A stretch of 64,000 nt of DNA, from NCBI RefSeq assembly GCF_900103265.1, contig NZ_FMWX01000008.1:62001-126000 (forward strand), given 5' to 3'. Positions 51,383 to 59,572 of this stretch are shown in pieces. The notes under the pieces are model-generated. The model had not been told where the DNA came from, searched no databases, and saw only the letters and a program-made list of their open reading frames with translations. The stretch's first letter is position 1; each line of letters starts with the position of its first letter. This DNA is from Sphingomonas sp. NFR15 (GTDB lineage Bacteria; Pseudomonadota; Alphaproteobacteria; Sphingomonadales; Sphingomonadaceae). Made by a program: the position numbers and the translations under genes.

Positions 51383-52500
51383 GGCGCGCCTGAGAGCTCG
51401 ACCCGGGCGTTGACCGACATTCCCGGCCGGAGCCTCTGCAGAAGGGCTTGATCAGGATCGACGCGTATCAGAATGCCTAGCCGCTGAGGCACCTTCACGA
51501 AATTGCCGGTGGCGTTGTCCGGCTTGAGCACGGTGAACTCCCAACCGGTCGCGGGAGAGATGCTGGACACCGTCCCCGAAAGCCTCCGTCCCCCTAGCGC
51601 GTCGACCGTGAAGGACGCGCGCTGGCCGACCGCGATCCTGTCGGTCTGGCCCTCCTTGAACTGCGCGATCACCCAGCGGTCGCCCGGAACCAGCTCGAGA
51701 AGCGAGGTCCCGTTGGTGACGAACTGGCCCCGCCGCACGTGGATCTCCCCCAGCTGCCCGGCCTCCGGTGCACGGATGACCGTATGCAGGAGATCGATGC
51801 GCGCGAGCCGGAGCTGCGCCCGCGCGACCCTAACCTGCGCGGCAAGCCCCTCCCGACCGACCTTGACGGTCTGCAGATCCTGGCGGGCGATGTCCGACTT
51901 CGCGGTCGCCTGACGCAACCCCGCTTCCGCCTGGGCCAGCGCGGCCGCGGTCTGATCGCGCTCCTTGACCGAGATCGAGCCGTCTCCGACCAGGTCCAGC
52001 GCGCGCGCCATGTCCGACTTCGCACGCAGAAGCTGCGCCGATACGTTCTTCGCCGCAGCATCCTCCCCGGCGATGCCGGCGGTCCTGGCCGCCTGGGCCT
52101 GCTGGCTGTTTGCAAGGGCGGCCAGCTGGACATCGAGGTTGGCGTCCGCCTGCTCGACGCGTGCCCGATAGATGTCGTCATCGATCAGGGCCAGGAGCTG
52201 CCCGGGCGCGACACGGTCGTAGTCGCGCACCAGGACGCGGTTGACGTATCCGCTCACCTGCGGCGCTATGACCACCGTCCGCCCCCGGACGAGAGCGTTG
52301 TCCGTTTTCTCCGCGCCGCCAGCAAAGGGGCCGATCCCCCAAACCTGAAGGATGATGGCGACCGCCGCGAGGAGCGCGAGGGCGAAGATCGCCGTCACCC
52401 ATGGCTTCTGATGCGGAGGCTGCCACGCCGCAGCGGCAACGGGGGCTTCCGGCGAGCTTGAAGGAGCGGCGGCGGACACGGTAGCAGCGGCATCCGTCAT
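51379..52500 (-). CDS. HlyD/EmrA-family membrane fusion protein
   Basis: The 373-residue adaptor has one N-terminal membrane helix (WVTAIFALALLAAVAIILQVW, about 30-50), a biotinyl-lipoyl-like segment (VVIAPQVSGYVNRVLVRDYDRVAPGQLLALIDD) and a long coiled coil. A second lipoyl half carries APEAGQLGEIHVRRGQFV. It links the MFS pump to the outer-membrane channel. The frame is open far upstream through the MFS gene, but the ATG at 52500 overlaps the MFS stop as ATGA and is the only sensible start. Confidence 0.92.
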   Translation of the reverse strand: MTDAAATVSAAAPSSSPEAPVAAAAWQPPHQKPWVTAIFALALLAAVAIILQVWGIGPFAGGAEKTDNALVRGRTVVIAPQVSGYVNRVLVRDYDRVAPGQLLALIDDDIYRARVEQADANLDVQLAALANSQQAQAARTAGIAGEDAAAKNVSAQLLRAKSDMARALDLVGDGSISVKERDQTAAALAQAEAGLRQATAKSDIARQDLQTVKVGREGLAAQVRVARAQLRLARIDLLHTVIRAPEAGQLGEIHVRRGQFVTNGTSLLELVPGDRWVIAQFKEGQTDRIAVGQRASFTVDALGGRRLSGTVSSISPATGWEFTVLKPDNATGNFVKVPQRLGILIRVDPDQALLQRLRPGMSVNARVELSGAP

Positions 52501-54134
52501 CGCGTCACCTGCTGGGCTTGGGCTCGACCGGCCTTCAATCTGGCCAGCAGAGTGACGCCTGCGATGAACGACGCGATCCCGAAGGCGAGGATCGTCACCA
52601 CCCAGAATGTGTCGTTGAATGCGAGGACGTTCGCCTGTCCGCTCAGGGCCTGGCCCATGAGACCGGTCGCCTGCTGTCGCAACAGGATCGGATCCGCCAC
52701 ACGCGTCTCGAGCAGGCGGGCATAGATCCCGATCCGCTCGACTACGGCAGGGTCGCCCGTCGAAAGCGCCTCGGCCAACCGCTCGGAATGCACCCTCGCG
52801 CGTGTGATCTGAAAGGTGCTGAGCATCGCGGAGCCGGCGAGACCTCCGACGTTCTGGGTCGTGCTGAACAGCACGATGAGGCTGACGAGATAGTTGGGCC
52901 CTCTGGTGATGATCTGACCTATCCCGAAAAGGAGCGCCGGCCCCAGGAACAAGGTGGTTCCGAAGCCCAGGAGCGCCTGACTCAGGTAGAGCTCCGGCGG
53001 TCGGGTGACGCTCGTCGAATGAGTATCGAGCCAGGCCCCGACGCCGATGATCAGCGCCGCCGTCATTATCGTCGGGACGACCCGGTCGGGACGGAGCGTC
53101 AGCGCGACGGTGGCGATGCCGGCCGCCATGGCCACCATCACTGTCGCGAAGAGCGGATGCAGCTGGTCGCTCGTCAACCCGCCCAGCGTCAGCAGCCCGA
53201 TCGCGGCATAGGTCTGCTCGCTGAGCGCCAGCCGGACCACGATGGCCACGAGGATGAAGAAGACGATCTCCTTGGTGCCGAACCACCGGACCAGGAGTAG
53301 TGGGCGCTCGCGGCGATCCTCGATGAACAGCGCGAGGGCCAGCATCGGGATTGCCGCTGCCAACATCCACCCGAGCCAGGCCGCGTCCGTCCACCAATAG
53401 AAGCGTCCCAGCGCGCACACGGTGCAGATCAGGAGCATGGATGCGATCGTGAGCATCACCGTCACCGCATCCAGCGGCTCGAACACCTTCCCGCGCTCGA
53501 CCGGGGGCAGCGGCATCAGATTGAGCATCGCCCACGCGGCCAACGCCAGCGCGAGCTCGACCATGTGCAGGCCCTGCCAACCCAGCGGCGCGATGTCGGA
53601 GAGGGGGAACATCCTTGCCAGCGGGATCGCGAGCTGAGGCAGGCTGAAGCCGATCACCGCCGCGACCGGGCGCGTCTTCACCGGAAAGACCTGGAAGATG
53701 TTGTAGAGTGAGAGCGTCGTCAGACCGCCGGAAGCGAGGCCGCTGACCGCCCTTGCCAGTATCGCGGTCCCGAGAGTGGGATGGAGGATCTGCACCACCT
53801 GGGCCACCATCAGCGCGCCCAGCACCACGTGCATCGTAGCTGGAATGCCGAACTGGACGCGAGCCTTGACCAGCATGAGGTTGGCCGTAGCGTTGAAGGC
53901 GACATACACCGCGAGGAGGATGTTCGCTTCGGCGAGGTAGAGGCCCATGTCGCCGGAGATCGAGGCGAGGTTCGCCGTGATCATCCCGTTTCCAAGCCCG
54001 CTGCCGAGCGCCATCACCGCCGCCGATGTCGCGTAGAGCACCTTGTTGCGCGAAGTGTGGCGCGCAGAATACGGGCTCCCCGGGAAGAGAGGCCGCTCCT
54101 CCGGAGAGAAGCGATATTCGCTGCTCGCTGTCAT
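52497..54134 (-). CDS. DHA2-family MFS drug efflux transporter (EmrB-like)
   Basis: The 545-residue protein has about fourteen hydrophobic helices, the DHA2 number. GNGMITANLASISGDMGLYLAEANILLAVYVAFNATANLMLVKARVQFG is the first helical hairpin. It would export drugs or toxic metabolites with proton influx through the HlyD/OMF partners encoded downstream, with four-base overlaps at both junctions. ATG 54134 is preferred over 54140. A CCATACC-type palindrome lies 92 bp upstream. Confidence 0.9.
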   Translation of the reverse strand: MTASSEYRFSPEERPLFPGSPYSARHTSRNKVLYATSAAVMALGSGLGNGMITANLASISGDMGLYLAEANILLAVYVAFNATANLMLVKARVQFGIPATMHVVLGALMVAQVVQILHPTLGTAILARAVSGLASGGLTTLSLYNIFQVFPVKTRPVAAVIGFSLPQLAIPLARMFPLSDIAPLGWQGLHMVELALALAAWAMLNLMPLPPVERGKVFEPLDAVTVMLTIASMLLICTVCALGRFYWWTDAAWLGWMLAAAIPMLALALFIEDRRERPLLLVRWFGTKEIVFFILVAIVVRLALSEQTYAAIGLLTLGGLTSDQLHPLFATVMVAMAAGIATVALTLRPDRVVPTIMTAALIIGVGAWLDTHSTSVTRPPELYLSQALLGFGTTLFLGPALLFGIGQIITRGPNYLVSLIVLFSTTQNVGGLAGSAMLSTFQITRARVHSERLAEALSTGDPAVVERIGIYARLLETRVADPILLRQQATGLMGQALSGQANVLAFNDTFWVVTILAFGIASFIAGVTLLARLKAGRAQAQQVTR

Positions 54135-54225
54135 TGCCACCGCCCTTCAATCATGGCGGCGCCCTACCCGAAGGGACCTGGACCACGACGGTCGCAACTT
54201 CCGGGCGAGGACCCTTCGCGACAAG

Positions 54226-54241
54226 ACATACCCGGGTATGG
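54226..54241. promoter_or_regulatory. CCATACC-type palindrome upstream of the efflux operon
   Basis: ACATACC-CG-GGTATGG matches 13 of 14 arm positions. It lies 92 bp upstream of the MFS start, in the gap between the efflux operon and the porin-like gene. Confidence 0.68.
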
Positions 54242-54286
54242 CGATGCGGGCAGAAGGGCTGGTGCGCCCCTCCGCCCGCTGGGCAG

Positions 54287-54868
54287 TTAGAACCGGAAGC
54301 CGGCTCCGCCCAGGACCTGGTTCCGGGAGAAGCCGTCCGAGTAGTTGGAGTAGCGATACTCACCCGTGACGAAGAAGTGCTCGGCCAACGCGTATTCGAG
54401 GCCCGCTCCCAGCCGGAAGCCCGAACGATCGTCGCGACGGTCGATCTGCGTGGTCGTTCCGCCGGCCACCCGTGTGAGGCGATCGCTGAACCGGCCGTTC
54501 GTGTAGCCGGCCTTGCCGTAGAGCAGAACGCTCGGCGCAACGACGTAGCCTACGTGGCCGCCGACATAGAGATCGCGGTCGCCACGCTCGCACCGCCGTC
54601 CGTTGGTTACGGTGAAGCAGGACTTCTGCGTCGTCCCCGTGACCTCGACCTCCGGCGCGAGGCGAACGCGACCCACCGCGATGTCGTATCCGGCATTGCC
54701 GCCATAAACGAACCCCGATCCGTTCTCTCCATCGTGATCGATGCGGTCCCAACCGCCTACGATCGTGATGCGCGGGCCGACGAAGGCGCTCTCTTCCTGG
54801 GCGAGCGCGGGGGACGAAAGCAGGCAGGCGCCCAGCGCCATCGCCCCGACCAATATCTTCTGTGACAT
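54287..54868 (-). CDS. Outer-membrane beta-barrel protein (Opa/OmpA-like, 8 strands)
   Basis: A signal peptide (MSQKILVGAMALGACLLSSPALAQ) precedes a barrel of about 170 residues. Alternating strands include VGGHVGYVVAPSVLLYGKAGYTNGRF and HFFVTGEYRYSNYSDGF, with the terminal aromatic signature VLGGAGFRF. It is of the size and pattern of eight-stranded opacity/Omp25-like proteins. Two cysteines in CFTVTNGRRC may pair in an outer loop. It is transcribed alone from an AT-rich upstream region. Its specific role is unknown. Confidence 0.82.
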   Translation of the reverse strand: MSQKILVGAMALGACLLSSPALAQEESAFVGPRITIVGGWDRIDHDGENGSGFVYGGNAGYDIAVGRVRLAPEVEVTGTTQKSCFTVTNGRRCERGDRDLYVGGHVGYVVAPSVLLYGKAGYTNGRFSDRLTRVAGGTTTQIDRRDDRSGFRLGAGLEYALAEHFFVTGEYRYSNYSDGFSRNQVLGGAGFRF

Positions 54869-55174
54869 GTGAAACTCCTAGTAGCACCGAATTCGGCGAC
54901 CGGGATCCCAAGAGATTGCGACCTTCTTGCGAATAATACTAAATTATGGACATACCAGTTCGCAAGAAAACTAATAATCAACCGTAAATTTTCATACTAC
55001 AGTATATTTTCTTAACCGGATATTGCTAACTTAGTGATAGACATCATCTACAAAATCATTATCCACATTGACCTATCGCATTCTTCAGCACGTCATTCAG
55101 TATTATTTAACTTGAACGAGATTGATCTCAATTTGCAATCGCTCCTTCGCCCAAGGAGCAACCTCTCCAAACTA
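54869..55174. other. AT-rich intergenic island
   Basis: This stretch, especially 54920-55150, is strikingly AT-rich in an otherwise GC-rich region and contains no supportable gene. It includes the inverted repeat at 54924-54968 and several poly-A/T runs. It may be the promoter and 5' leader of the barrel protein, or acquired DNA. Confidence 0.6.
54924..54968. repeat. Inverted repeat TTCTTGCGAA / TTCGCAAGAA
   Basis: Perfect 10-bp arms flank 25 bases, 56-100 bp upstream of the beta-barrel start at 54868. Candidate operator pair or leader-RNA stem. Confidence 0.55.
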
Positions 55175-55202
55175 CGGGGCGGCTCCCCTCGGGGCCGCCC
55201 CG
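55175..55202 (-). terminator. GC-rich hairpin after osmC-like gene
   Basis: CGGGGCGGC and GCCGCCCCG form a perfect nine-base stem around ten bases, starting 6 bp after the OsmC-like stop; the loop can pair further (CCCC with GGGG). Confidence 0.75.
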
Positions 55203-55207
55203 CCTCT

Positions 55208-55807
55208 TCAACCTGGAAGACGTGCCAAGGACGTGCGTCCGCGGTAGGTGGGGATCACGGTCACGCCGCGTGCGAGCGACGCACCGAGCGAGCGGTCAAC
55301 GTGTCTCGGTGAAGTCGAACGATCCGCGGCGACGGCGATAAGCGCCTCCATGTCCACCATGTGCGACGTCGCCGGAGCGGCCGCCGGGAGACCCGTCTCA
55401 GCCGTCAGCACCCTGGCGCCGTGCGTAAGGGTGCGGTGGACCGGACACCGGCCGGCGATCTCGAGCAGCCTGGCCTTCCGGTCAGGATCGATGTCGCCTT
55501 CGAATTCGATCCGACGGGTGAACACGTCCGGAAGCTCCTGCGCTGCCTCCTTGCGATGGCCTACGGCAGTGCACCTGACCTTGACGTCCCAACCCTTACG
55601 CTCGGCATAGAGCAGCAGCGTCATGGTAGTGCACGCGGCCAGTGCGGAGGCGAGGAGCTGATATGGGCTGGGCCCCGACCCGAGGCCCCCGACATCCGTC
55701 GGTTCGTCGGCCATGGAATGCGCCCCGCCTGCCGATATGGCAAGTTGGTAGCGCCCTTCCCCGGTTTTCTCGGCGATCGCCTCGTCCAGCTTCCCATCGA
55801 CCTGCAT
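55208..55807 (-). CDS. OsmC/Ohr-family protein with C-terminal extension
   Basis: The OsmC fold is seen in GAHSMADEPTDVGGLGSGPSPYQLLASALAACTTMTLLLYAERKGW, with the conserved catalytic Cys in AACTTMT and a second Cys in GRCPVHRTL. These are the pair used by OsmC/Ohr peroxidases to reduce organic hydroperoxides. About 45 residues beyond the usual end form an extension of unknown role. ATG at 55807 has GGGAGG at 7 bp and follows the kinase stop by 13 bp, so it is co-transcribed with that kinase. Confidence 0.88.
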   Translation of the reverse strand: MQVDGKLDEAIAEKTGEGRYQLAISAGGAHSMADEPTDVGGLGSGPSPYQLLASALAACTTMTLLLYAERKGWDVKVRCTAVGHRKEAAQELPDVFTRRIEFEGDIDPDRKARLLEIAGRCPVHRTLTHGARVLTAETGLPAAAPATSHMVDMEALIAVAADRSTSPRHVDRSLGASLARGVTVIPTYRGRTSLARLPG

Positions 55808-55820
55808 CACGCAACCTCCC

Positions 55821-56528
55821 TCATTGTTCCCTTCGCGCAGCACCGGAGATCACCATCGTGCCCGGAATAGTGACAGCGGAGACCTCTATCTCAGCCTTGG
55901 AACAGGCTCCGGTCCACATGAGAAACCGCGTGCCGGGGCAGCACGGCTCCCAGCGGTGCTGAACACCCAGCTTGCGCGAGACGGACTGAATGATGTGCGA
56001 GCCGAGCCCATGCGCCCCGCCCCCGACGTGATTGATGCCCACGCCATCGTCCTCGACCAGCAGCCTCCAGTCGCCACCTGGCATCGCATCGAAGATGACG
56101 CGGACCTCGCCCGACACGTCGACGCGGTAGGCATGCTTGCACGCATTGCCGACCAGCTCGGTGACGAGGATGGCGAAGGCGGCCGCATGGTCGTTGGGAA
56201 GATCGAAGTCGTCGGCACGCACTGTGAGGGTGCGACGGTCGTCCTCGTCGGTGACGAGCGTCCTCAGCACATCGACCAGCTCCTCCAGAAACTCTCCCAG
56301 ATTCACAGTCTCGCCCTCTGGATCGCGGTAGAGCCGACGATGGACGCTCGCGACCGCCTGAATCCGGCGCTGCGTGGCCGCGAGGACCGCCGCAGCCTGC
56401 GCGTCGCCCACAGTCCGGCTTTCAAGTCCGACGATGGCGGCGATCAGCGCGAGATTGTTGGCAACACGGTGATTCGTCTCCGATTCCGCCAGGAAGTTGT
56501 CGGAGAAGTGTGACGGGCGTGCATTCAT
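55821..56528 (-). CDS. HisKA_2/HWE-type histidine kinase without sensor domain
   Basis: The 235-residue protein consists only of the dimerisation segment (ESETNHRVANNLALIAAIVGLESR with His20) and an HATPase domain (AILVTELVGNACKHAYR, VEDDGVGI, GLGSHIIQSVSRKLG). This is the HisKA_2/HWE class common in alphaproteobacteria. GTG 56543 is in frame, but the ATG at 56528 has GGAGG eight bases upstream. With no sensor it may be controlled through a partner. It is followed by the OsmC gene; a near-perfect palindrome lies 165 bp upstream. Confidence 0.87.
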   Translation of the reverse strand: MNARPSHFSDNFLAESETNHRVANNLALIAAIVGLESRTVGDAQAAAVLAATQRRIQAVASVHRRLYRDPEGETVNLGEFLEELVDVLRTLVTDEDDRRTLTVRADDFDLPNDHAAAFAILVTELVGNACKHAYRVDVSGEVRVIFDAMPGGDWRLLVEDDGVGINHVGGGAHGLGSHIIQSVSRKLGVQHRWEPCCPGTRFLMWTGACSKAEIEVSAVTIPGTMVISGAARREQ

Positions 56529-56692
56529 TCGACGTTCCTCCACTCAGCCCGGGCTTCAGCGATCATTCGTGGATTGCGATCGTGCGACACCCAAGAGCCT
56601 GGCAGCCGCGGCACATCCGCAGGCTCGTGCTCATCCGCCCGACCGTAGCCTGCGAAGGAGACGGTTGCATCGAAACGCGGGAGCAGGTGCCG

Positions 56693-56708
56693 GCATACCT
56701 TGGTATGG
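56693..56708. promoter_or_regulatory. CCATACC-type palindrome upstream of HWE kinase-osmC operon
   Basis: GCATACC-TT-GGTATGG matches 13 of 14 arm positions and lies 165 bp upstream of the kinase ATG at 56528. Confidence 0.68.
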
Positions 56709-56745
56709 AGGCCACATGGCCGGCATCCCAGGCTTCTGCCAATCG

Positions 56746-56769
56746 ACGGCCCGCCTGCAGGCGGGCCGT
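56746..56769 (-). terminator. Perfect 24-bp palindrome after the TrxR-like gene
   Basis: A self-complementary sequence beginning ACGGCCCGCC can form a ten-base stem with the loop TGCA, 93 bp after the stop at 56862. The weak T-content downstream leaves it a probable rather than certain terminator. Confidence 0.55.
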
Positions 56770-56861
56770 GCGGGTATTCGCCGTTCCGATACGGGTTTTG
56801 GTGGTCAGCACCGGGATGACGAGCTGACTCCCGGCGCTCGGCATCCGTGCGGTTATAAGGG

Positions 56862-58487
56862 TCAGCGACCGACGCTGGGATTCAGGAAATCCCAGACCTG
56901 GGATATGACGACGGACCCCTCGCCCACCGACGACGCGACGCGCTTTACCGAACGGGCGCGCACATCGCCTACGGCGAAGATGCCCGGACACGACGTGCCG
57001 TATGGGCTTGCGGCCTGTACGGCGTCCCCGGTCAGGACGAAGCCCTTGTCGTCGAGCTGCACGAGCCCGGACAGCCAGTCCGTATTGGGCGCGGCGCCGA
57101 CCATGATGAAGAGCGAGCAGGCACCCACCTCTGTGACGGCGCCATCCCGGACGTTCCGCACGGACACGCCCTCGAGCCTCTCGCCCCCGTCCAGCGCGAC
57201 GACCTCCGCCCCATATTGAATGGTGATGGCCGGGTCCGCCTCCAGGCGGCTGGAGAGATAACTCGACATGGAGGCTGCCAGGGAGTTCCCGCGGACCAGC
57301 ACCCGGACGCTGCGCGCGGCGCGGCTCAGGAACATGGCGGCCTGCCCGGCCGAGTTGCCACCGCCGATCACCACCACGTCGCCGCCATGACAGCTCCGGG
57401 CCTCGTTCTCGGTCGCGGCGTAGTAGACGCCCGCACCTTCGAGCTGAGCCAGTCCCTGGATCGGAAGACGGCGATACTGCACGCCCGTCGCCACGACGAC
57501 GGCTCGCGCACGAATACGCTGGCCATTGTCGAAAGTGGCGCAGAAGTCGCCTTCATCCAGCCGTTCGAGAACCGCCACCCGCCGCGGGACCACGAACCTG
57601 GTGCCGAACTTCATCGCCTGGACCTCGCCGCGCCAGACGAGGTCTGCGCCGGAGATGCCGGTCGGAAAGCCCATGTAGTTCTCGATCCGGCTTGATGTGC
57701 CGGCCTGCCCACCGATCGCGGTGTCCTCGACGACGAGAGCGGTCAGCCCTTCCGCGCCGGCATACACGCCGGCCGCGACGCCCGCGGGTCCGCCGCCGAT
57801 GATCACGACGTCGAAAGCCTCGTCGTCAACGAGCTCGCGCCCTATTCCAAGAAGCCTCGCGATGCGCTCGGGTGTCGGATCCTCGACGACATCCCGGCCG
57901 AAGATCACCATGGGCGCGGCGGCGGCGCCTGAGCAACTGACCGCGGCCTCCATCGCCTCATCGCTGCCGATCGCAAGCGAGGTGTAGGGAATGCGATTGC
58001 GGCTGGCGAAGTCGGCGATCCTCCGCACCGCACGGTCGGAATCCTCACCGATCAGTATCAAGGTCCCGTCGCCGCTGTCCAACTGCCGCCGGCGTCTGGC
58101 GGCGAACACCGTGATGATGATGTCCGACATCTCGGGAATCCGCGCCATCAGGGAGAGCATGGCCGCCCGCTCGACTTCGATGACGCGGGTCGGCCGGGCA
58201 GTGCGAAGCAGCATCGACCAGTGGCCGCCGTCCATGAATGCGATCTCGCCCATGAACTGGGTCGGGCCAAGCGTCGAGGGCACGTGCCGTTCGTCCGTAA
58301 GCGGGTTCACCACTTCGATCTCGCCATCGAGCACGTAGATGAAGCGGTCCGCCGGTTCCCCCGGGCGCGCAAGGAAGACGCCCTGACCATATTCGCGGAT
58401 CACGCCCGCGCTCCTCAACGCCTCGACGTGCGAAGGCAGCAGCGGTGTCCGCTGCATCTCCTGCAGATCTCGTCCTATAGTCTCCAT
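56862..58487 (-). CDS. Cyclic-nucleotide-binding / thioredoxin-reductase-like fusion
   Basis: The 541-residue protein has a cNMP-binding domain (about 20-125, with GVFLARPGEPADRFIYVLDGEIEV and FMGEIAFMDGGHWS) and a short thioredoxin/glutaredoxin-like segment (140-215). A class II pyridine nucleotide-disulfide reductase module follows: FAD motif GGGPAG at 231-236 and NADPH motif GGGNSAG near 375. The redox CxxC of thioredoxin reductase is absent; only Cys366 (ARSCHGG) lies there. It is probably a ligand-gated NAD(P)H flavin oxidoreductase. A receiver-protein gene lies 15 bp upstream in the same operon. Confidence 0.87.
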   Translation of the reverse strand: METIGRDLQEMQRTPLLPSHVEALRSAGVIREYGQGVFLARPGEPADRFIYVLDGEIEVVNPLTDERHVPSTLGPTQFMGEIAFMDGGHWSMLLRTARPTRVIEVERAAMLSLMARIPEMSDIIITVFAARRRRQLDSGDGTLILIGEDSDRAVRRIADFASRNRIPYTSLAIGSDEAMEAAVSCSGAAAAPMVIFGRDVVEDPTPERIARLLGIGRELVDDEAFDVVIIGGGPAGVAAGVYAGAEGLTALVVEDTAIGGQAGTSSRIENYMGFPTGISGADLVWRGEVQAMKFGTRFVVPRRVAVLERLDEGDFCATFDNGQRIRARAVVVATGVQYRRLPIQGLAQLEGAGVYYAATENEARSCHGGDVVVIGGGNSAGQAAMFLSRAARSVRVLVRGNSLAASMSSYLSSRLEADPAITIQYGAEVVALDGGERLEGVSVRNVRDGAVTEVGACSLFIMVGAAPNTDWLSGLVQLDDKGFVLTGDAVQAASPYGTSCPGIFAVGDVRARSVKRVASSVGEGSVVISQVWDFLNPSVGR

Positions 58488-58502
58488 GTAATCCGACCTA
58501 AC

Positions 58503-58913
58503 CTAGATGATGATGTCTGATGTTCGACCCGGCGACTGCGCCACGACCCTCATTATGCTATCGATAAGCTCGTCCGGGTCGAACGGCTTCCTAATGAAGC
58601 GATGGACGCCGCATGCGAGCGCCTGGCGCTCGATCTCCAAACTCGGAAACGCAGTGATGAGTATGACCGGCACCGCGTCGTTCTGAAGGAGCCTCGCAAG
58701 GTCGATGCCGCTCGATCCGGGCATCTGCACATCGCTGATTACCAGGACGAACCGTTCATGCCGCTCGGACAGGAAATTGTCCGCCGAACTGAACAGTCTG
58801 GCGGCCATCCCCATGCTCTCGACGAGACTTCCCAATGCCGATGCGACGTCCTCGTCGTCATCGACTATCGCTATCAGCCCAACTGAACCGGTGGGTGGAA
58901 GCGCTTCAACCAA
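58503..58913 (-). CDS. Single-domain response regulator (FixJ-type receiver)
   Basis: The 136-residue protein is a receiver without an output domain: acidic pocket DDDE (about 18-21), phospho-acceptor Asp61 in LVISDVQMPGSSG, Thr87 in LITA, and Lys109 in IRKPFD. It resembles the receiver of FixJ/NodW. Start is TTG at 58913 with GAGGAG upstream. It is followed by the cNMP-TrxR fusion gene. It could be a phosphate sink, a diffusible allosteric regulator or an intermediate for the soluble kinases around it. Confidence 0.88.
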   Translation of the reverse strand: MVEALPPTGSVGLIAIVDDDEDVASALGSLVESMGMAARLFSSADNFLSERHERFVLVISDVQMPGSSGIDLARLLQNDAVPVILITAFPSLEIERQALACGVHRFIRKPFDPDELIDSIMRVVAQSPGRTSDIII

Positions 58914-59033
58914 AAGACGGTCTCCTCATGCACGCGACCATCCGGTGGCGGATCGAATCAAGAAACAGAGCGATCCCCGAATTCGGACGGGGAACGCGGA
59001 GAAACCCTACTATGCGGATCAACGGAGCTTGAC

Positions 59034-59049
59034 CCATACCGTGGTATTG
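59034..59049. promoter_or_regulatory. CCATACC-type palindrome between two receiver genes
   Basis: CCATACC-GT-GGTATTG matches 13 of 14 arm positions. It lies in the divergent gap, 121 bp from the minus-strand receiver and 73 bp from the plus-strand receiver, so one site may serve both. Confidence 0.72.
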
Positions 59050-59121
59050 GTTGTCGAGACATTCGACAGGCGGCTAGGTTCGAGCGTCGACCATCCGGTC
59101 TTCGCTTGGTTCGGAGCCGCG

Positions 59122-59490
59122 ATGCCACCCCCGTTGCGCGTTGCAGTCATTGACGACGACGAGGAGCTTCGGTTCGCCTTGGCAGATCTGCTGACGAGCC
59201 TGTCGCACGTCGTCGGCTGCTTCGCCGACGGCCCCTCCTACCTAGAGGCGCACGCCGACTTCAGACCGGACGTCATCATATCGGACTTCCACATGCCCGG
59301 CCTCACCGGCATTGAAATGGTGCGAGAACTCCGTGCAAGAGGCGCGGAGACGCCGGCGATACTGATTACCGCCTACGCGACCGAGGCGACGAGGAAGGCC
59401 TCGGAGGATGCCGGGTTCTTAGCGATGCTGAAGAAGCCGTTCGACACCGACGAATTCGTTCGCGTTATCGAGGCCACAGCGAACCTCTGA
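59122..59490 (+). CDS. Single-domain response regulator (FixJ-type receiver)
   Basis: A 122-residue receiver: DDDEE at about 11-15, acceptor Asp55 in VIISDFHMPGLTG, Thr83 in LITAYAT and Lys105 in LKKPFD. No output domain follows. The frame is open to 58705, but the ATG at 59122 has GGAG at 7 bp and starts the domain cleanly. It is divergent from, and similar to, the receiver at 58503. The PAS kinase at 59573 converges on it. Confidence 0.88.
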   Translation: MPPPLRVAVIDDDEELRFALADLLTSLSHVVGCFADGPSYLEAHADFRPDVIISDFHMPGLTGIEMVRELRARGAETPAILITAYATEATRKASEDAGFLAMLKKPFDTDEFVRVIEATANL

Positions 59491-59572
59491 GCCATGCGTC
59501 CGCCAATCAGCTTCCTGAGACGGTCATTCGAAATTCGCGCAGCGCGCACAGGTTGAGCGACACTGCGTCGCA

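Larger units (their letters stand above)
56529..56861. other. Gap with palindrome and terminator, no gene
   Basis: The 333-base gap between the TrxR-like gene end and the kinase start holds the regulatory palindrome at 56693 and the perfect 24-bp palindrome at 56746. Nothing coding is recognised. Confidence 0.55.

Noticed and set aside
52501..54150. The adaptor reading frame is open upstream across the whole MFS gene, suggesting a 923-residue fusion.
   Set aside because: The upstream part is an out-of-frame reading of a clear MFS transporter, low-complexity and Arg/Gly-rich; the ATG at 52500 overlaps the MFS stop and starts a normal HlyD protein.
54950..54957. ACATACC half-site in the AT-rich island as a possible further member of the palindrome family.
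   Set aside because: The right arm is absent (TTCGCAA follows), so only a half-site remains.
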